Origin: Chrysomallon squamiferum
Taxonomy: Eukaryota; Mollusca; Gastropoda; Neomphalida; Peltospiridae
Length of the DNA: 64,000 bases
NCBI GenBank assembly: GCA_012295275.1
Contig: CM022667.1
Location: forward strand, 8,142,538-8,206,537
Reading direction: 5' to 3'
Both the position numbers and the translations under genes were made by a program. The notes under the pieces were generated by a model. That model was given only the letters and a program-made list of their open reading frames with translations. It was not told where the DNA came from and ran no database searches. Below are positions 29,839-55,700 of the stretch, piece after piece; position 1 is the stretch's first letter, and the number at the start of each line of letters is the position of its first letter.

Positions 29839-31055
29839 CATCGGCTTCTGATCAGAGAACAAGGTAAATGATTTATTTAGTTCTTTGCGTTAGTCTGTAG
29901 TTGTACTGGGAAGGGGAATTTAATTTATATGAAGGAAAATGGCAGTGTTTAATTTTTAAAAAAATGAAAATTTTCATATGGTTAATAATGGGCTGGGTTA
30001 AAAAAGCATAACGTATATCAATTAATATTTTGGGATATATTTACAGTAAATTATCAAATTTTTGGACAAATTTTTAAAACCCAGAATTAGAAATGAAAAT
30101 TTTTAAATCAATAAAAATCAGTTTTTGCTCCACAGGCTATGTTTATTTATAATGAATATTTATTTTTTACGTGTTTATTTTTTGTTTCAGATATTCTGAA
30201 TACTTGGGGGTGTTTTGCGTTATCTCTGGTCAGCAGATATCAAGTCATGTTTGTGCATATGTATTTTTTTGTTTACTGTTTTCATACATACGAATATGCT
30301 TCTGTTCTAGTACTGTTAATCAGCATGTGGTTGGTGCATTAGATGGAGAACACATTAGTTGTTATAATATTTCTTACACTTCCATTAAAAAAGTTTTGTT
30401 TTATTCTTACCACACAGCCAAATTCAGTGACAGAATCTTTTGGAAACAGAATTCATAACTCTTTATTTTTTTCTCTTCTAAGACAAGATTGTTAATGTTT
30501 TAGAAGAACTTGTTGGTTTTTGGTTTGTGAGTAATTTTTTTATTATTATTATTTATCAGCAGTTTCTAAGACTAAGAAGCCTGCCATTTAATATTTACCA
30601 CTGTCAGTCAAATCAACCTATCACATGTTTTTTAATTACATCTAGTGTTGTCCGTTTTAAAATACAGCTGACAGGAATTAATATTTTGATTTTAAATTCT
30701 ATTTCTAACTACTTTAACTTTATCAACTAAATTTTAAAGAACTTTTGTTGGAAACTACAGGTCTGTTGTGATGTGACTTTTGAGACAGTTAAAAATATAC
30801 TCTAAGAATAATGGTTAGGAATTGGCCATCATTTCTTTAAATTATTCTTGATATCTTTCAGAATGAATAGCTTTTTTGTGACTGGTGTGTCTTATTATTT
30901 TTATTATTATTTTTTTTTTTTTTTTTTGCATTAGTGTTTTGCCCCCCAAAATATATATTTCAGTATATATTTTACTCCTTTTTTTATATTATTATTATTT
31001 TTTTTTTTTTTTAAAACAAACAAAAAAACCATGAAAGTTTCATTTATGAACTGCT

Positions 31056-31113
<58 letters not shown>

Positions 31114-31683
31114 TTATTCACTATCTAGTCAGTTTGTGTTAACAATGTTTCATGATGTGAAGCATTGTATCTAAAACTTTATCGTGAATTATATATATAT
31201 ATCATATAAACATTCTGACTCTTACACATGTGAAGTTACTCTTAAATCAAACACTCTTCTCTATATTATGTAATCTTTGAAAATGACTTACTGTTTTGTA
31301 AACAAAATCAAAATGATAGTTCTATATTTTGTCATGCTGGTAAAATTGTTTTTTTAAAATTTTGTTATATATAGTTACCTTTTCGTTTAAAATAAATACC
31401 TTGAAACCATTAATTTAAATTGTATTGAAAAAACATTTTAAATTAAAAATCAAAATATTTTGAATATTCATTTATTTTAAATTGAATGTTTTCCTCTTTC
31501 TCTCTCTTTTTTAAAATGTGGGATTTTTCTTCATTTATGTTAAAACTGGAACATATTATTAAAACAGAAAAAGTACTGTTAATTTGGATTGTTTTTCACA
31601 AGTAATTATTTTTTTAATTCTTTAAAGTCATTATTTTTACTTCTTGTTAAATATTATGATTATTATTGTTATTATTGTTATTA

Positions 31684-31726
<43 letters not shown>

Positions 31727-32228
31727 TTTTATTAAAAGAAATATCATTACTATTATTATTATTTTAACTATTAAAGAAGTAATACATGTTCCAGGATTTT
31801 TCAAAGCTTTGAGACGTTGAATAACAGATGATTTCATTTATTTACTTATTTATTTATTTTATGTTAACAAATAGAAATAATATTAAAATACTACTATTAA
31901 ACTTAAAATTAAAAAAAGGATGCACACATAATTTTCATTACATTGTACCTATTTCTAGTCTTTTAATGTTCATTAAGTGTTAAATATAAATAATAAACAA
32001 CCTCAAAAATTTGGTTTTCTCAAAACTGATTCCTGTGATTATAAACAGAACTTGTATTTGAAGCTGTAGTTACTTTTTTAATGATAATTTACATTTGTTT
32101 CTGTAACAGTAAATAATTTATTTGAACGAGAAAACTGTATTATTAAATAATAATTGTTGCTGTCTTTGAACTGAATAAAAACATTCCGTTGTTGTTATTC
32201 CTTCAGTTAACTTAGCTTTATTATCATG

Positions 32229-32288
<60 letters not shown>

Positions 32289-33379
32289 GTAAATCTTCGA
32301 GTACAAGTGATTTATAAAGTGTGTAAGAATGGCATTAATGAATGATTGGAGAATTGAATAATTGTGAAATTATTGATTAATGAATAATTAATGAGTGATA
32401 TATTCAAAAGATTACTGTACAGAAATACTTGATATTGTACACTAGAATTAAGTTAAAGATTATGTAGTAACTATATACAAGTTTACTTTTTTCAAAACAG
32501 TTCAGATAGTAATGGCAATTCACATCTTGTTTTGCTTGTGGAAATTAACAACATTGGGCTATTATTAGTTTAATTAAATAATTCTGGTGGTTTATCCTTG
32601 CATTTCTGTTGATACATCTGTATATACTGCTCAATAAAATATACCAAATGTCTGTTTCTTGTTTCATTTTTCTGTGATCTCAGATGGTGAATGTAGTTCA
32701 GTGCTGGCTCCAGGCCCTCCTTCACATTGATCAGAATCTGTGGTGTGACTGCAGTCTGAGGGAAGGTGCATGTAACCCATCCCCTGCTGCTAACTGGATT
32801 TCATTTCTTGAATCTGATGGTACAGATGTATGTTACAAGACGACATCACTGAAAATGTTAAACATTTATTTTTGTACTTCATATGTCCATCATAACTTAA
32901 ATGCACCAGTAGCTAAATTAGCATTCAAAAGAAAAAAAAATTGAGTTTTATTTTTTCAACAAGTAACAAGAATTTAGTGTCATGTGTTTGGGGTATTTTT
33001 TAATTTTATTGCAATGTGAATACACAGCTCAGTTGTACTATTTTCACAATATTAAAGTCATTTAGCTATTAGTTAAAAAAAAAATCAAACATTTTCAATT
33101 GTTTTAACTGATTTAACAAAACACATGAATTGATTTTCTAAATTTATTTATAAATTTATTGATTTTTTTCAAATAATTCAGAATCTGTTTTTTGAACTGT
33201 GCAGAAATATCTCCAGTAAAAAAAAATGACTTAAAATAATGTTCATATAAACAGAAGTAAGATGATATCTACTAAACTAATGTGAGCATTTCACAAGAAC
33301 ATTTCAAAACAAATGGTTTTGTAAAAAGAAAAAAAAAAAAAAAATAATAATGAAATAAAATAAAAAATGAATAAAGGAA

Positions 33380-33431
<52 letters not shown>

Positions 33432-34282
33432 CATAAATAAATAGATAAATATTAAAACAAAAGTGAAAATTTTTGCTTCCTCTTTTAAAAAAGAAACATA
33501 TATCGGTTTTGGTAAATTATTTGTGAGATGTTTATAGCTTTTTTAAATCATAAACGAGAAACTTACTGGAGGTAAGTGTTACAAAGAACAAATAATGTTA
33601 ACACCGGGAAACACGTTTTCTCTTTTGTGAGTGCGACATCGTGTGTGCCGGAGATTTCGCTCGTTTATGTAATTTCCGTATCAGTTTGTTTTTCTTTATT
33701 TGTGAGAAATGCATACACTTTGAATACTCTTTAATATATATTAATTAACAAAACTTTGAAAAATATGTAACTGAAGTAATAACAATTTATTTTCTAATAG
33801 CGAAAGTGATATATTTACTGATCTAGATTTGTAAACAATAACTGAATAAGCACATGTAAAGATACATATGACGAATACGTATTTTTGGAATAAAAGTACT
33901 TGCATATCGTTGCATCATTGATATGCATTTATAAAGTAAAGTGTGAAAAAATGAAAACACTTGTTAAATCTACTTGTGCTTTGCTAATCACTAAATCAGA
34001 CCGTATTTAAACTGTTTGATTACTGTCAGTGGCACTATGACATACGTTCTCATTCATATTATAACTAATATAAGTGTTCAGAAGTTTATTAAATCAGTAT
34101 TACAATAAATAAGTTATCAAATTTTAAATTTTATTTATTATATCATTGATTATTTGTCAAAAATATTAAATATAAAGGAAATGAAAATAAAAGTTTTATT
34201 TAAATATACTTTAATTTTTTATTAAATACATATATTTTTATTTAATAGAGAAATTAAAAGTCTCAGACCACCCTTTAAAAAT
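29839..34282. other. RPRD1 3' flank and AARS1 upstream region
   Basis: This is AT-rich DNA with an AC microsatellite (31058-31104), TTA runs (31690-31725, 32238-32288) and an AAT run (33385-33428). An AATAAA at 32633-32638 could end a long RPRD1 3' UTR. AARS1 transcription probably begins in the less repetitive part near 33560-33700, and an acceptor just before 34250 suggests a 5' UTR intron. An 86-codon open frame at 32684-32944 has no recognisable features, and I do not call it a gene. Confidence 0.45.
32633..32638 (+). terminator. Candidate polyadenylation signal AATAAA
   Basis: AATAAA in TCAATAAAAT, followed within 30 bases by a GT/T-rich stretch (TGTCTGTTTCTTGTTTC). It would serve RPRD1 if its 3' UTR reaches this far; this is a positional inference. 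Confidence 0.4.
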
Positions 34283-46336
<12,054 letters not shown>

Positions 46337-46418
46337 TGTCTGAAATAATCTAAGTTCTAAGATAATGAAATGGAAAAACTCAGATTTTTACATTACTTAA
46401 CATTGGCTGTGAAGGAGA

Positions 46419-46439
46419 AATAAAGAAACCATCAATAAA
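46419..46439 (+). terminator. AARS1 polyadenylation signals
   Basis: Two AATAAA hexamers (46419-46424 and 46434-46439) lie about 85-100 bases after the AARS1 stop codon. Confidence 0.7.
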
Positions 46440-47693
46440 TTTTACATTGTCATTACACTCAACATTTAACTGCAATTTTTAGGGGTTTTTAATTTCTCCT
46501 GATAAATCAAATAAAATTCAGAAATATAATTTTTAAGATATCAGAATTTCTTTGGACATGAAAAATGGATTCTAAAATGATAAAAAGTAATTAACTGAAT
46601 TATTTTGATGAAATGAGAAAATGACACACATTAAGCTGTTACGTGTTGATTCATGGGATGTGTTCATTATAATCTTGGCTTTGGGATTTGTTCTTTCAAA
46701 TCAGTCTTTACTGCATTTTATATTGATGTTAAATGTTGATTACTTATTATTACAGCACAATTATGAAATTACAACAATTACTGTTACACAAATTTAAAAG
46801 AGTTTCTGATTATCAGGTTTCCATTTTCTATGAAATTTATTTAATTCTGTTGCCAACAATAAAATTTTGCAGCTTCTATTTTGTGCAGTCTTTTGTTGTT
46901 GTGGTTGTCATTACATTTATCATTTATTTCATAACCTCTAACATAGAGCTCTGACACTAAGATTTGTTAGTTTATTTATTTTTCTTTAATGCATTCTAGA
47001 TGTAGTGCCAAAGGCTGTAGTTTTTTTCCTGTATCTGGGAGAAGAAAGATAAAAATTCACTTACTGCTATTGGAAAAAAAAACCCTGTAAAGCAGGTTTC
47101 ATTGAAAGGTTATAGCTTAGAAATAAAATCTTTACAGCTTTAATATTTAATATTTTTCCTTTATTCTGATGTATCATTAAACAAGCATGCATCTTTATAA
47201 ATGAAAAACAAGGAATATGAGAAAAACATTTAAAATAATAACTGGGTTATTACAAAGAAAGGTTTATTAATATTTTTATAAAATAAATTTCAAAAATTAA
47301 ACACTTCTGTTATATTTCACACAATATTTTTTAAAAATGGTGAAAAAAAACAAAAAGTGGTTAATTTATTTGTATTATCTATATTTTATAGAAACAAAAT
47401 ATTATCAATATCCTTAACAAGACAGATTGGAACTTGGAATCTCAATGGTCTAATGAACTTTTTATTAAAACTTTTCACATGTAAATGTTTATGTTAAGAT
47501 ATTCAATACATCCTGACAGTTGTTAACAACTTCACCCATATATGAGTTTTATTCCAAATTCTTATTCTGTAACTTGCAACATGGTGATGTTTACAAATGT
47601 GCAAATCTACAGTACACTGGTAAACTATGTACATATACAGTCAATGGTTAGACTAAATAAAAAATATCTATTAGTATAAACATTCTAAACAGA
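46440..47693. other. Intergenic between convergent AARS1 and MRPL52
   Basis: The two genes end tail to tail. I see only AT-rich sequence here. TTTATT at 47461-47466 (AATAAA on the minus strand) is a candidate MRPL52 polyadenylation signal. Confidence 0.5.
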
Positions 47694-50492
47694 TCAGGAT
47701 TCAGTTTTTGGTTTCAGTTTTCTCTGTAACAGTCTTTCTCTCTCTTCTTGTGCTTCTTTCTGAAGTTTCTGATATCTTTCCTTTGCAAACTTCACTTCAC
47801 TCGTCAGCTTTTGAATGCGTTTCTGAAATTTAATCACCAGTAATAATTTGATGTTATATTTTTACCAAACATGCTGATTACATTTAATTTTACACAAAAC
47901 AATATTTTAGTCTATAATGAGTAAGTCATATTTTATCAATAATAAGTATTATTCTTACACAACATTCTCTATTTTTCATAAATGAAGAAAATAATAAAAT
48001 AATGTAATTATATTTTGGGGTTTTTTCACTGTCATTATTAAAAGTATTTCCAATCTTGGATCAATATGCCATTTAAATAAGATGTTTTGCTTAAAAAAAT
48101 ATTTTGTTTAAATAATGAGGAAAATAATGTTAAATATGAAAACATACAGCTAGTTCAAAATTCTCTTTTTGTCTTCTTAACTGTCCCCGGCCTATGGGAG
48201 TAGGCCTGCCGTCTTCAGAAGAAAGAAAAAAAGAAAACAAATTAATTTTTATATAACAAAGGCAAACAAAAATATTTTGGAAAAGTTATTTGTGTTATTT
48301 TCTTGTAAACAACAAATATAAACATTATTTTATCAATTGAATTTAATACAATATTTCAGAAAATTTATTTTTGCTCATATAACTGTAATAACAACACTAC
48401 TTACATTTCTGTAGAATACTAACTAGAGAGATTGAAAAAAATAAATATAATTTGTTTTTTTATAAATTTCTGCGTAATGGAAGAAGTGGTGACAGTATCT
48501 TTGAAATGTCATTGTTATTATTACTAGACATGTTATTTAGAAACAGAGTAATTAATTATCAATTTACCAACAAATGAATAATCAGGTAAATCGGTAAGAG
48601 GTCCGTATCTGTTATTGTTCTGTGAAAGGCCTTGTCTGAAATAAAAACAATAAAACAATTACAAAATAAACATTCACTAAAATGAATATTTAACTATTTT
48701 TATAAACTGAAATAATAACAAAAGCTTGGTTCAGTTTTGCTCTCCTAAATATTTAATATTTAGAAATAATTTTTGTACTTATTTTCTTATTTAAAATGGC
48801 TTAATTACAAAGGCAGGAAGTAAAAAGGAAATAAGTAAGTTGTAATTTGTAATATTTTTCAAATGTATTCTTAATGTTCTTATTATCATTATTTTGTTTA
48901 TTTGAAAAAGAAAGACGAAGAAACACTATTTATACGATGTATGATGTGTCATGTGCAACAACTGATGAACAGCAGTTATTCTGAAGCAGAAGGAACATGC
49001 TATGTTTGTTGTGGAAAATATGATTCTAGGAAAAAAGTCACAGGAAAAAAAAGTTACAATTTTTAATTAAAATTAAGAAATACATTTGAAATGAAAGATA
49101 GATTAAACACATTTTGTCAGAGACTTTTTGTTAATGTTCTTTGATTTTAATGTTAGTGGTTTTGGCAGATGTTACATCCAATTCAATGAAGAAATTCTGC
49201 CAATTACAACCAGATCTTTTGATCCATTTCCACCACAACTTTGTTTTGCGAGTTGCATGTTTTTTATACATGAATCCCTCATAAAAGATTTTGTTACCAC
49301 CCTTACTGCTATGAATAGTGTTTTCCTATACTAAATTGTGACTTTTTTTTCAAGCCACCGGAAAATATAAAATATGAAGCTTGCTTAACTCACTCTAAAC
49401 GCCATCGTCCTCCTGCTAACTGTGTTGCTGATGTTTGTAAAGTTCGACATCGTATGACATTTATGCTGTGCAACCCTGAAAATAAAAATCAGTGGTTTTT
49501 TTTTCCACGTACAACACATACAAATTTAATATCTCATATAAGCTAATTCTAAAATGCATGAATATATTGAATGAAATTATATTTAATTAATAAATACAGT
49601 TATGTAAATAATGATTGCAGTTATTTTCCTTTTCATTTTGCTTGTCATTTATATTATAACTTTATAAGTTATAATTCATTAATTGTTACTAAGTTATGAT
49701 CATTTAATTTAAACTTCATATGATTACTACAAAAACACCGAGAAATCAAAGATGTATACTACTTCTGTATATTTAGGTTATATACATAAAATAATTTAGA
49801 TTGAGTTTTTGCAACATACATTTGTGACATATCTGCAACGAAAGCTGATTTACACATTTATAATGCATGTTGTCTTTTCCCCTTGCAATCAGCACGTTCC
49901 ATCAACTTTTAATTTAGAGTGATGTCCCTTAGTGCACTTATACCGGTGTTGCATTAATTAAAACCAGTAATAAATACACTGACTTTTTTTTAAAATTAAT
50001 ATTTATCTCAGAATGTATATGGTCGGAAAGATTTATTGTAACAGGTTATCCTATTCATTCACAAATCCAGTATGTTTTCAAAAGAAAATGGAAGCAATAG
50101 TAGTTAAATAAAACTGTCATAATAAGTTAAATAGGCTTTATATTAACTTCCATTTTTTGCTTTATTATTTATTATTCTTAATTTGTTTGTTTAACCATTT
50201 ATTTATTTCAATATTTATTTTATTTATTTATTTATTAACATTCAACATTTATTGGGAAATCCTGCTATAACCCATTTTTATTTCATAGTGATGGTGATGA
50301 ATATATTAATTGAACGGAAGAGTGGCTGCGAAAATATTCATTAAAATAAGTTATATTTTCCGTTTTATTAAATTAAATTTAATAGTATTTTTTATTTACT
50401 AATTTATTCATTGTAGCAATCCTGATTTCTTTTAAAGTGTTGTTAAAATTTGCCGGTTAATTCACTGTTCTTTAAAGAATAAGATATTAGTG

Positions 50493-50545
<53 letters not shown>

Positions 50546-50703
50546 TTTAACAAAATAATAATATAAACGATAATAAAATTAATAATTAAATACTATACTA
50601 CTACTACTAATAATAACAATAACAACAATAATAAATACTAATACAACTACTACTGCTACTAATACTACTACTAATAAAACAAATGAGAAGGATGATACCA
50701 TAC

Positions 50704-50751
<48 letters not shown>

Positions 50752-51033
50752 ATAAAGACATTAAATTTATCCGTACTTTTATATTGTGCTATTAACAGAA
50801 AGTTAATTATAATCCTCTGTAAAAATATAATAAATGATTATGAACAATCTATAACAACTATCGAAAGTATTTTAATAATAGTTCGTTTATTAGAACAATA
50901 AATAATATTCACTGTCTGAAATATAATTAATTATCCTTTAACAATAAAAGTGATAAATGTTATTAAATGTTATTTTTACTTTTATTTTTACTTTTCTAAA
51001 TATTTATTTTCTTTTATTTCTTTATTATTTTTA

Positions 51034-51084
<51 letters not shown>

Positions 51085-51343
51085 TATACTTTTTGTTAGT
51101 TTTTTCTTCTTCATTTAATCTTTTAATTTTTTTATTTAAAAAACTGTTTATTTATTTATTTATTATTTTTTTTTTTTCTGTGCATGAATCTTCCGAACTT
51201 TATAAAAATTTAAAATAAATTGTATGCCAGTAATAAAATAAGTTTCCGAAACTAGTTGATGAACTATTTATTTACCGGAAATGGAAACGTGACGTCATAG
51301 ACACCTGTCAAGATGGCGGTCTTGCGAACAACAGAACTGTCAT
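47694..51343 (-). CDS. MRPL52: Mitochondrial large-subunit ribosomal protein mL52
   Basis: This is a metazoan-specific mitoribosome protein. Four exons are firm: 49394-49475, 48568-48635, 48148-48212 and 47694-47822 (stop 47694-47696). They give LAGGRWRLEQGLSQNNNRYG, PLTDLPDYSFVDGRPTPIGR and GQLRRQKENF, then a charged helix ending KPKTES. Human mL52 reads [31 protein letters not shown] and GQLRRKAE, so identity is secure. The first exon is tentative: 51305-51343, with an ATG at 51343 and donor ACAG|GTGTCT. It is 39 nt, but 40 are needed for phase. One extra base in its CTT run (51321-51323 on the plus strand) would restore a continuous targeting-type N-terminus and a length of about 127 residues (human 123). 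It starts inside the region from which ANKS6 is transcribed the other way. Confidence 0.9.
49476..51304. other. Presumed MRPL52 intron 1
   Basis: I see no other gene here. It carries two GT microsatellites (50495-50541, 50706-50749), ACT/AAT triplet stretches (50590-50680) and a TTA run near 51040-51085. If the tentative first exon at 51305-51343 is wrong, the MRPL52 start lies somewhere in this interval. Confidence 0.45.
50495..50749. repeat. Two (GT)n microsatellites with triplet repeats between
   Basis: GT runs at about 50495-50541 and 50706-50749 are separated by ACT- and AAT-type triplet repeats. Confidence 0.9.
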
Positions 51344-51345
51344 TA
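51274..51345. promoter_or_regulatory. Bidirectional MRPL52/ANKS6 promoter elements
   Basis: Within 70 bp there is an ETS-type ACCGGAA (51274-51280), a CRE palindrome TGACGTCA (51290-51297) and a YY1-type AAGATGGCGG (51310-51319). The cluster lies about 140 bp upstream of the ANKS6 ATG and overlaps the tentative first exon of MRPL52 on the other strand. This motif set is typical of CpG-type housekeeping promoters; function is inferred. Confidence 0.55.
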
Positions 51346-51451
51346 ATAACAACATAGCAAAATATTCCGTTATTGATGCACAATATGGGACTGAAATGAA
51401 GTATTAAGGTGAATTTGAAACTATGGGTTAAATATGCAGTAGCATGTCAGT

Positions 51452-52723
51452 ATGGAAAGGACTCGCCAGTTGTTTTGTGCATGTGAGCAAGGCGATGTCA
51501 TTTCTGTGCAAACGTTTCTGGAAAGCGGTGTGGAGGTTGATTGTGTTGACGACGATGGGAACACGCCGCTGGGAATCGCTGCTGCCAACGGCCATGAAAA
51601 TGTTGTCCGAGTTTTAATAATGAAAGGAGCTGCTTTGGATAAGGCAAGTATTTTCGGCTGGACTCCGTTAATGCAATCTAGCAGGCAGGGCCATGTGAAA
51701 GTTGTGGCAGCACTTCTTCAAAATCAGGCAGACGTCAATGCCGTCAACCGCTATGGTGCTAATGCACTGACATTAGCAGCACGAGGTGGTCATCTCCAAA
51801 CAGCTCGCATCCTGGTGGAAGCAGGGATTGATCTCAATGGGTCTGGAAGATCGTGTGAATTTACACCACTTATTGCAGCGGCACAACATGGTCATGATGC
51901 AGTGGTACGCTTTCTTCTGGACAGAGGTTGTCAAGTGAACTATCAGACCGAATCAACTAGTCTCACACCTCTGATGGTTGCTGCTCTCAATGGTCACATG
52001 ACAACTGCTCAGATACTCATTGAAAGAGGGGGAGATCCAAATCTTACAAACGTAAACCATAAAACAGCTTTAGAGATTGCAACAATTCGTGATAAAAGAG
52101 AAGTCAGAGGATACTTGGATCGAAAGACAACAAATAAACCTCGAGTTGGTAAGTTATCATACGTAGAATCAGTTATTTTTAAAAATCAGATAAAAATCAT
52201 CTCAAAATTAGTTATTGTTTTTCATGTCTTTCCATTTGAAACTGCTTATAATTTGTTTTCAGATTTTCAGATTTTTATTTGAACAAAGAATTATTACTGA
52301 TAAATCTGGTTAGCAGAATATTTATATGTAGATAGATAAAAAGTAAATAGCCTGATTTGACAAAATATTAACAGTAAACATATTGATAACTGTTTTATTT
52401 TGTTAACTTTTAGCTCCAGATCAGGTAAAACCAGACATCATTTATGCATCCAAACATGGTAAGTTTATTTCCTTTTTTTGTTTTGAAAATGAATGTAATT
52501 ATGTTATAACTGATAATATTTTTATATACAACCAGAAACAATAAGTGCTTTCTTTGAATTTGCTGTAGATAAATATCTAAAAAAATATATTAGTTACAAA
52601 ATGTAAAATAATATACTCTTTTATATATTATAATATTACAATTATTTTATGAAGGTTCAAATTATATTCTTTTAATAAAATAAAATGTAATAGATGTAAT
52701 ACCAGTATATCTCTAAAGAATAT

Positions 52724-52759
<36 letters not shown>

Positions 52760-55700
52760 AAACTATTTAGGAGATATTCAACGTATCAGAGAAATCCTGG
52801 ATCAGGACATCAGTCAACGCGATGCATGTTCATCACAAGATGGCGCCACTCCATTGATGTTTGCAGCAATGGCTGGACGACTGGACATTGCTGAACTGTT
52901 ACTGGTCCGAGGCTGTGATATTAATAAACAGGACACAATCAGTGGGTGGACAGCTCTCATGCAGGCCACTTACCACGGGTAGGATGTTTTAATCACACCT
53001 CTAACAGTTACCTCTTTATTGTGACCTATGAAATCAAATCAACTTATCTTTTGAAAATTTTATATTGTATCTCCACCAATAACAGTTTTCATCTTTGGAT
53101 CCAATGTTAACAGATAATGAATTAATATTCTCCAATAAAATATGTCAGACTTATAGGCTTAAAGGTTAAAAACAGATTTCAGAAATTGTCTTGTTAAATT
53201 ATCTTTTGTGACTGGATTTAGAGAAATCATAATAATGTTTTGTATGTTTGTTTATTGCAGTAAAAAGGCTGTTGCCATGTTTTTGTTAAACAATGGAGCT
53301 GATGTAAATATTCAGGCAACAAATGGATGTACAGCTTTTGATATGGCCTCTCTAATTGGTGAGTTAAAATTCTTAGTTTCCATAAACTTCATAAATTATT
53401 TGTTTTATATGAATGTATGAATCTCTTTCTGTCTGTCTGTCTGTCTGTCTCTGCCTAAATCATCATTTTCACTCCATATATATGTTATCCATCATAATTA
53501 ATTTTCATTTAATTTGAATCTTGAAAGCAAAAAAATGTTTGTTAATATTAATAATTATCAAAAGCATAGTTTTGAAATATGTACAAATAGTAACAAAAAA
53601 TTATATATATTTTTCAGATGATGTTGATACAGAATTACTGCGTCTGCTAGCATCAAAAGCCATGCAGGTAACAAAGGTGGAAAAAACAAAGAAAAACTGG
53701 GTCAAACAAAATGGAAGTGTTTCTGCAACTCTACCTCCAGATTTCAGGTACCTTTATTTCTTCACTGATAAAAATAACTTAAAAGTTGTTGAGTAGTTTT
53801 CTTCTGTTATCTCATTATGTTTGATATCTGAAGGTTTAACATGAAAAAAAAAAAGAAAAAAAAACTGTACTGTTAGTTAATAATTTGTTTGAAATATATG
53901 AAGTATTTTAATATTATAAACATTTAGTTTCAGTAATACTGTGATGATTTTCAAATGTAATCCATTTAATAGATTTTTTTTTTTTTTTTTTTTTTTTTTT
54001 GATAATTAATAATAAAGTATTTTTACCTTGTGTTTTTCTTTCAATTATGAATTAAAAGATGAAATCATTGTACTTGAGGTAAAATTATTATTAGAACAAT
54101 CTGCCATTACTACAGACAGTAGAAATAAATTTTGCAAAAGGCATTACTTGAAAATTACACTTACTGTGTTGTGTATTTTAAATATTTCTTCCTTTGTTTC
54201 AGTGTAGAAGACCAGCCTAAGAGTGGTTTGAAGGTAACAGTTTGATAATCATGAATATGTGATGTGAAAATATTTAGTTATAATTCCTTACTTATATATA
54301 ATGTACCTTTGCCTATGGATGTACATTTGTGGTTAAATATATTTTGAGCCACATTTTTTATAATTTTGAAATTAAGTCAGAATGTTTATTAGCTATTCAG
54401 ATTAAAATAAGGTTCAGTTTAAAAATACACTGTTCATGTAGGATGTAGCTTTCATTCACAGAAATTAAATTATTATTGCTATCCTTACTATTAATTTGTT
54501 TAGGCATTAATTTATTAGAAATTGTTTTAATTATTATTGAAATAATGTTTCTAAGAACAGATTTTCATGTCATACTGAAATAATGAGTCCAGCAACCTAT
54601 TTCTAAAATGATGTTATTATACTGAGTTCAAAAATAAATTATTGTTAATATTATTCAGGCCTGGTGGTGTAGACTTTCTAACAGGTTTCGTAACTTGAAG
54701 CTGGGTCGAACATTCAGCATGCAGAACAGGTTAAATCCAATGCCTCTCCACACCTCAACCTCCATGCAGGACCTCACCCTCAAACCTCCACAGTCTCCTG
54801 AGGTAAACTCTTTGTTTTTAACAGTTATTGAAAATACATTTGAAAAAATAAGAAAAAAATAAGAATTTTTATTTGAAGTGGATTATTGTACAAGTTAATT
54901 CTTTCTGATTTAATATTTTCATACGTTTTTTTAATTTTCAGTTGCAGATTCAGTCAGCTCGTGTGGAAACTAAGAAACTGCTTGATCCAATGCCAACATC
55001 GATGTCAATAACAAGCTATGAGTGTATGATGATGGAGACAAAGAAAAGTGCATCTGTGTACACTCTGGTAATTACTTGTTTTATCTTGTCAGATAAAGAG
55101 ACAAATCACATGAATACAGCAAATTAGTTATATTATTTTCACAAGAAAAGATATATTCATAGGCTATATTATTACGAAAAATCTTTTTCAAGTTCAAAAT
55201 AGAAATAATATAAATTCAATTTTTATAGAATAAAATAATTAATAATTAAATAGGATGTGTCTGAAAATGTATGCCATATTTTGGACACATAACTATTGAT
55301 AATGAAAACAGACTCTCATTTAAAAAATTTCAACTACTGTTAGTTTTGTTCTGCACTGACCCCCTATAAATACTTACAAGATGCATTTTTTTTTTTTTTT
55401 TTTGACAGGATATTAACCCACCCCACTCCACGCTGGCTAATGAAACTCTCAAACCAGTGATTCCACCATTTTTACCTCCACCCACCTTTGCTCTTGACGG
55501 ATCTGACCAAGGTCGCAAAATGTACAACTGGCAAGGTTTAAAATCCCTCGACGAAGACAACAACGGCACTCTGGTAAGAACACAAGTTTCTAATAGTGGT
55601 AAACCTTGTGTAGGATTTTTAACAGTGAAATACGTGGATCTTTTACAATACTGATGAAATAATATATCAGTCATAGATTACTGCATAACATCAGCCTTTA

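Noticed and set aside
30139-30730. Overlapping open frames with hydrophobic runs after RPRD1
   Set aside because: They are T-rich sequence in the probable RPRD1 3' UTR, with no splice or domain support.
32684-32944. 86-codon open frame downstream of RPRD1
   Set aside because: No recognisable motif, no clear splice partner and amino-acid composition typical of random AT-rich sequence. Possible but unsupported.
55330-55674. Minus-strand 114-codon open frame
   Set aside because: It is antisense to ANKS6 exon 9, which has the conserved PPFLPPP sequence on the plus strand.
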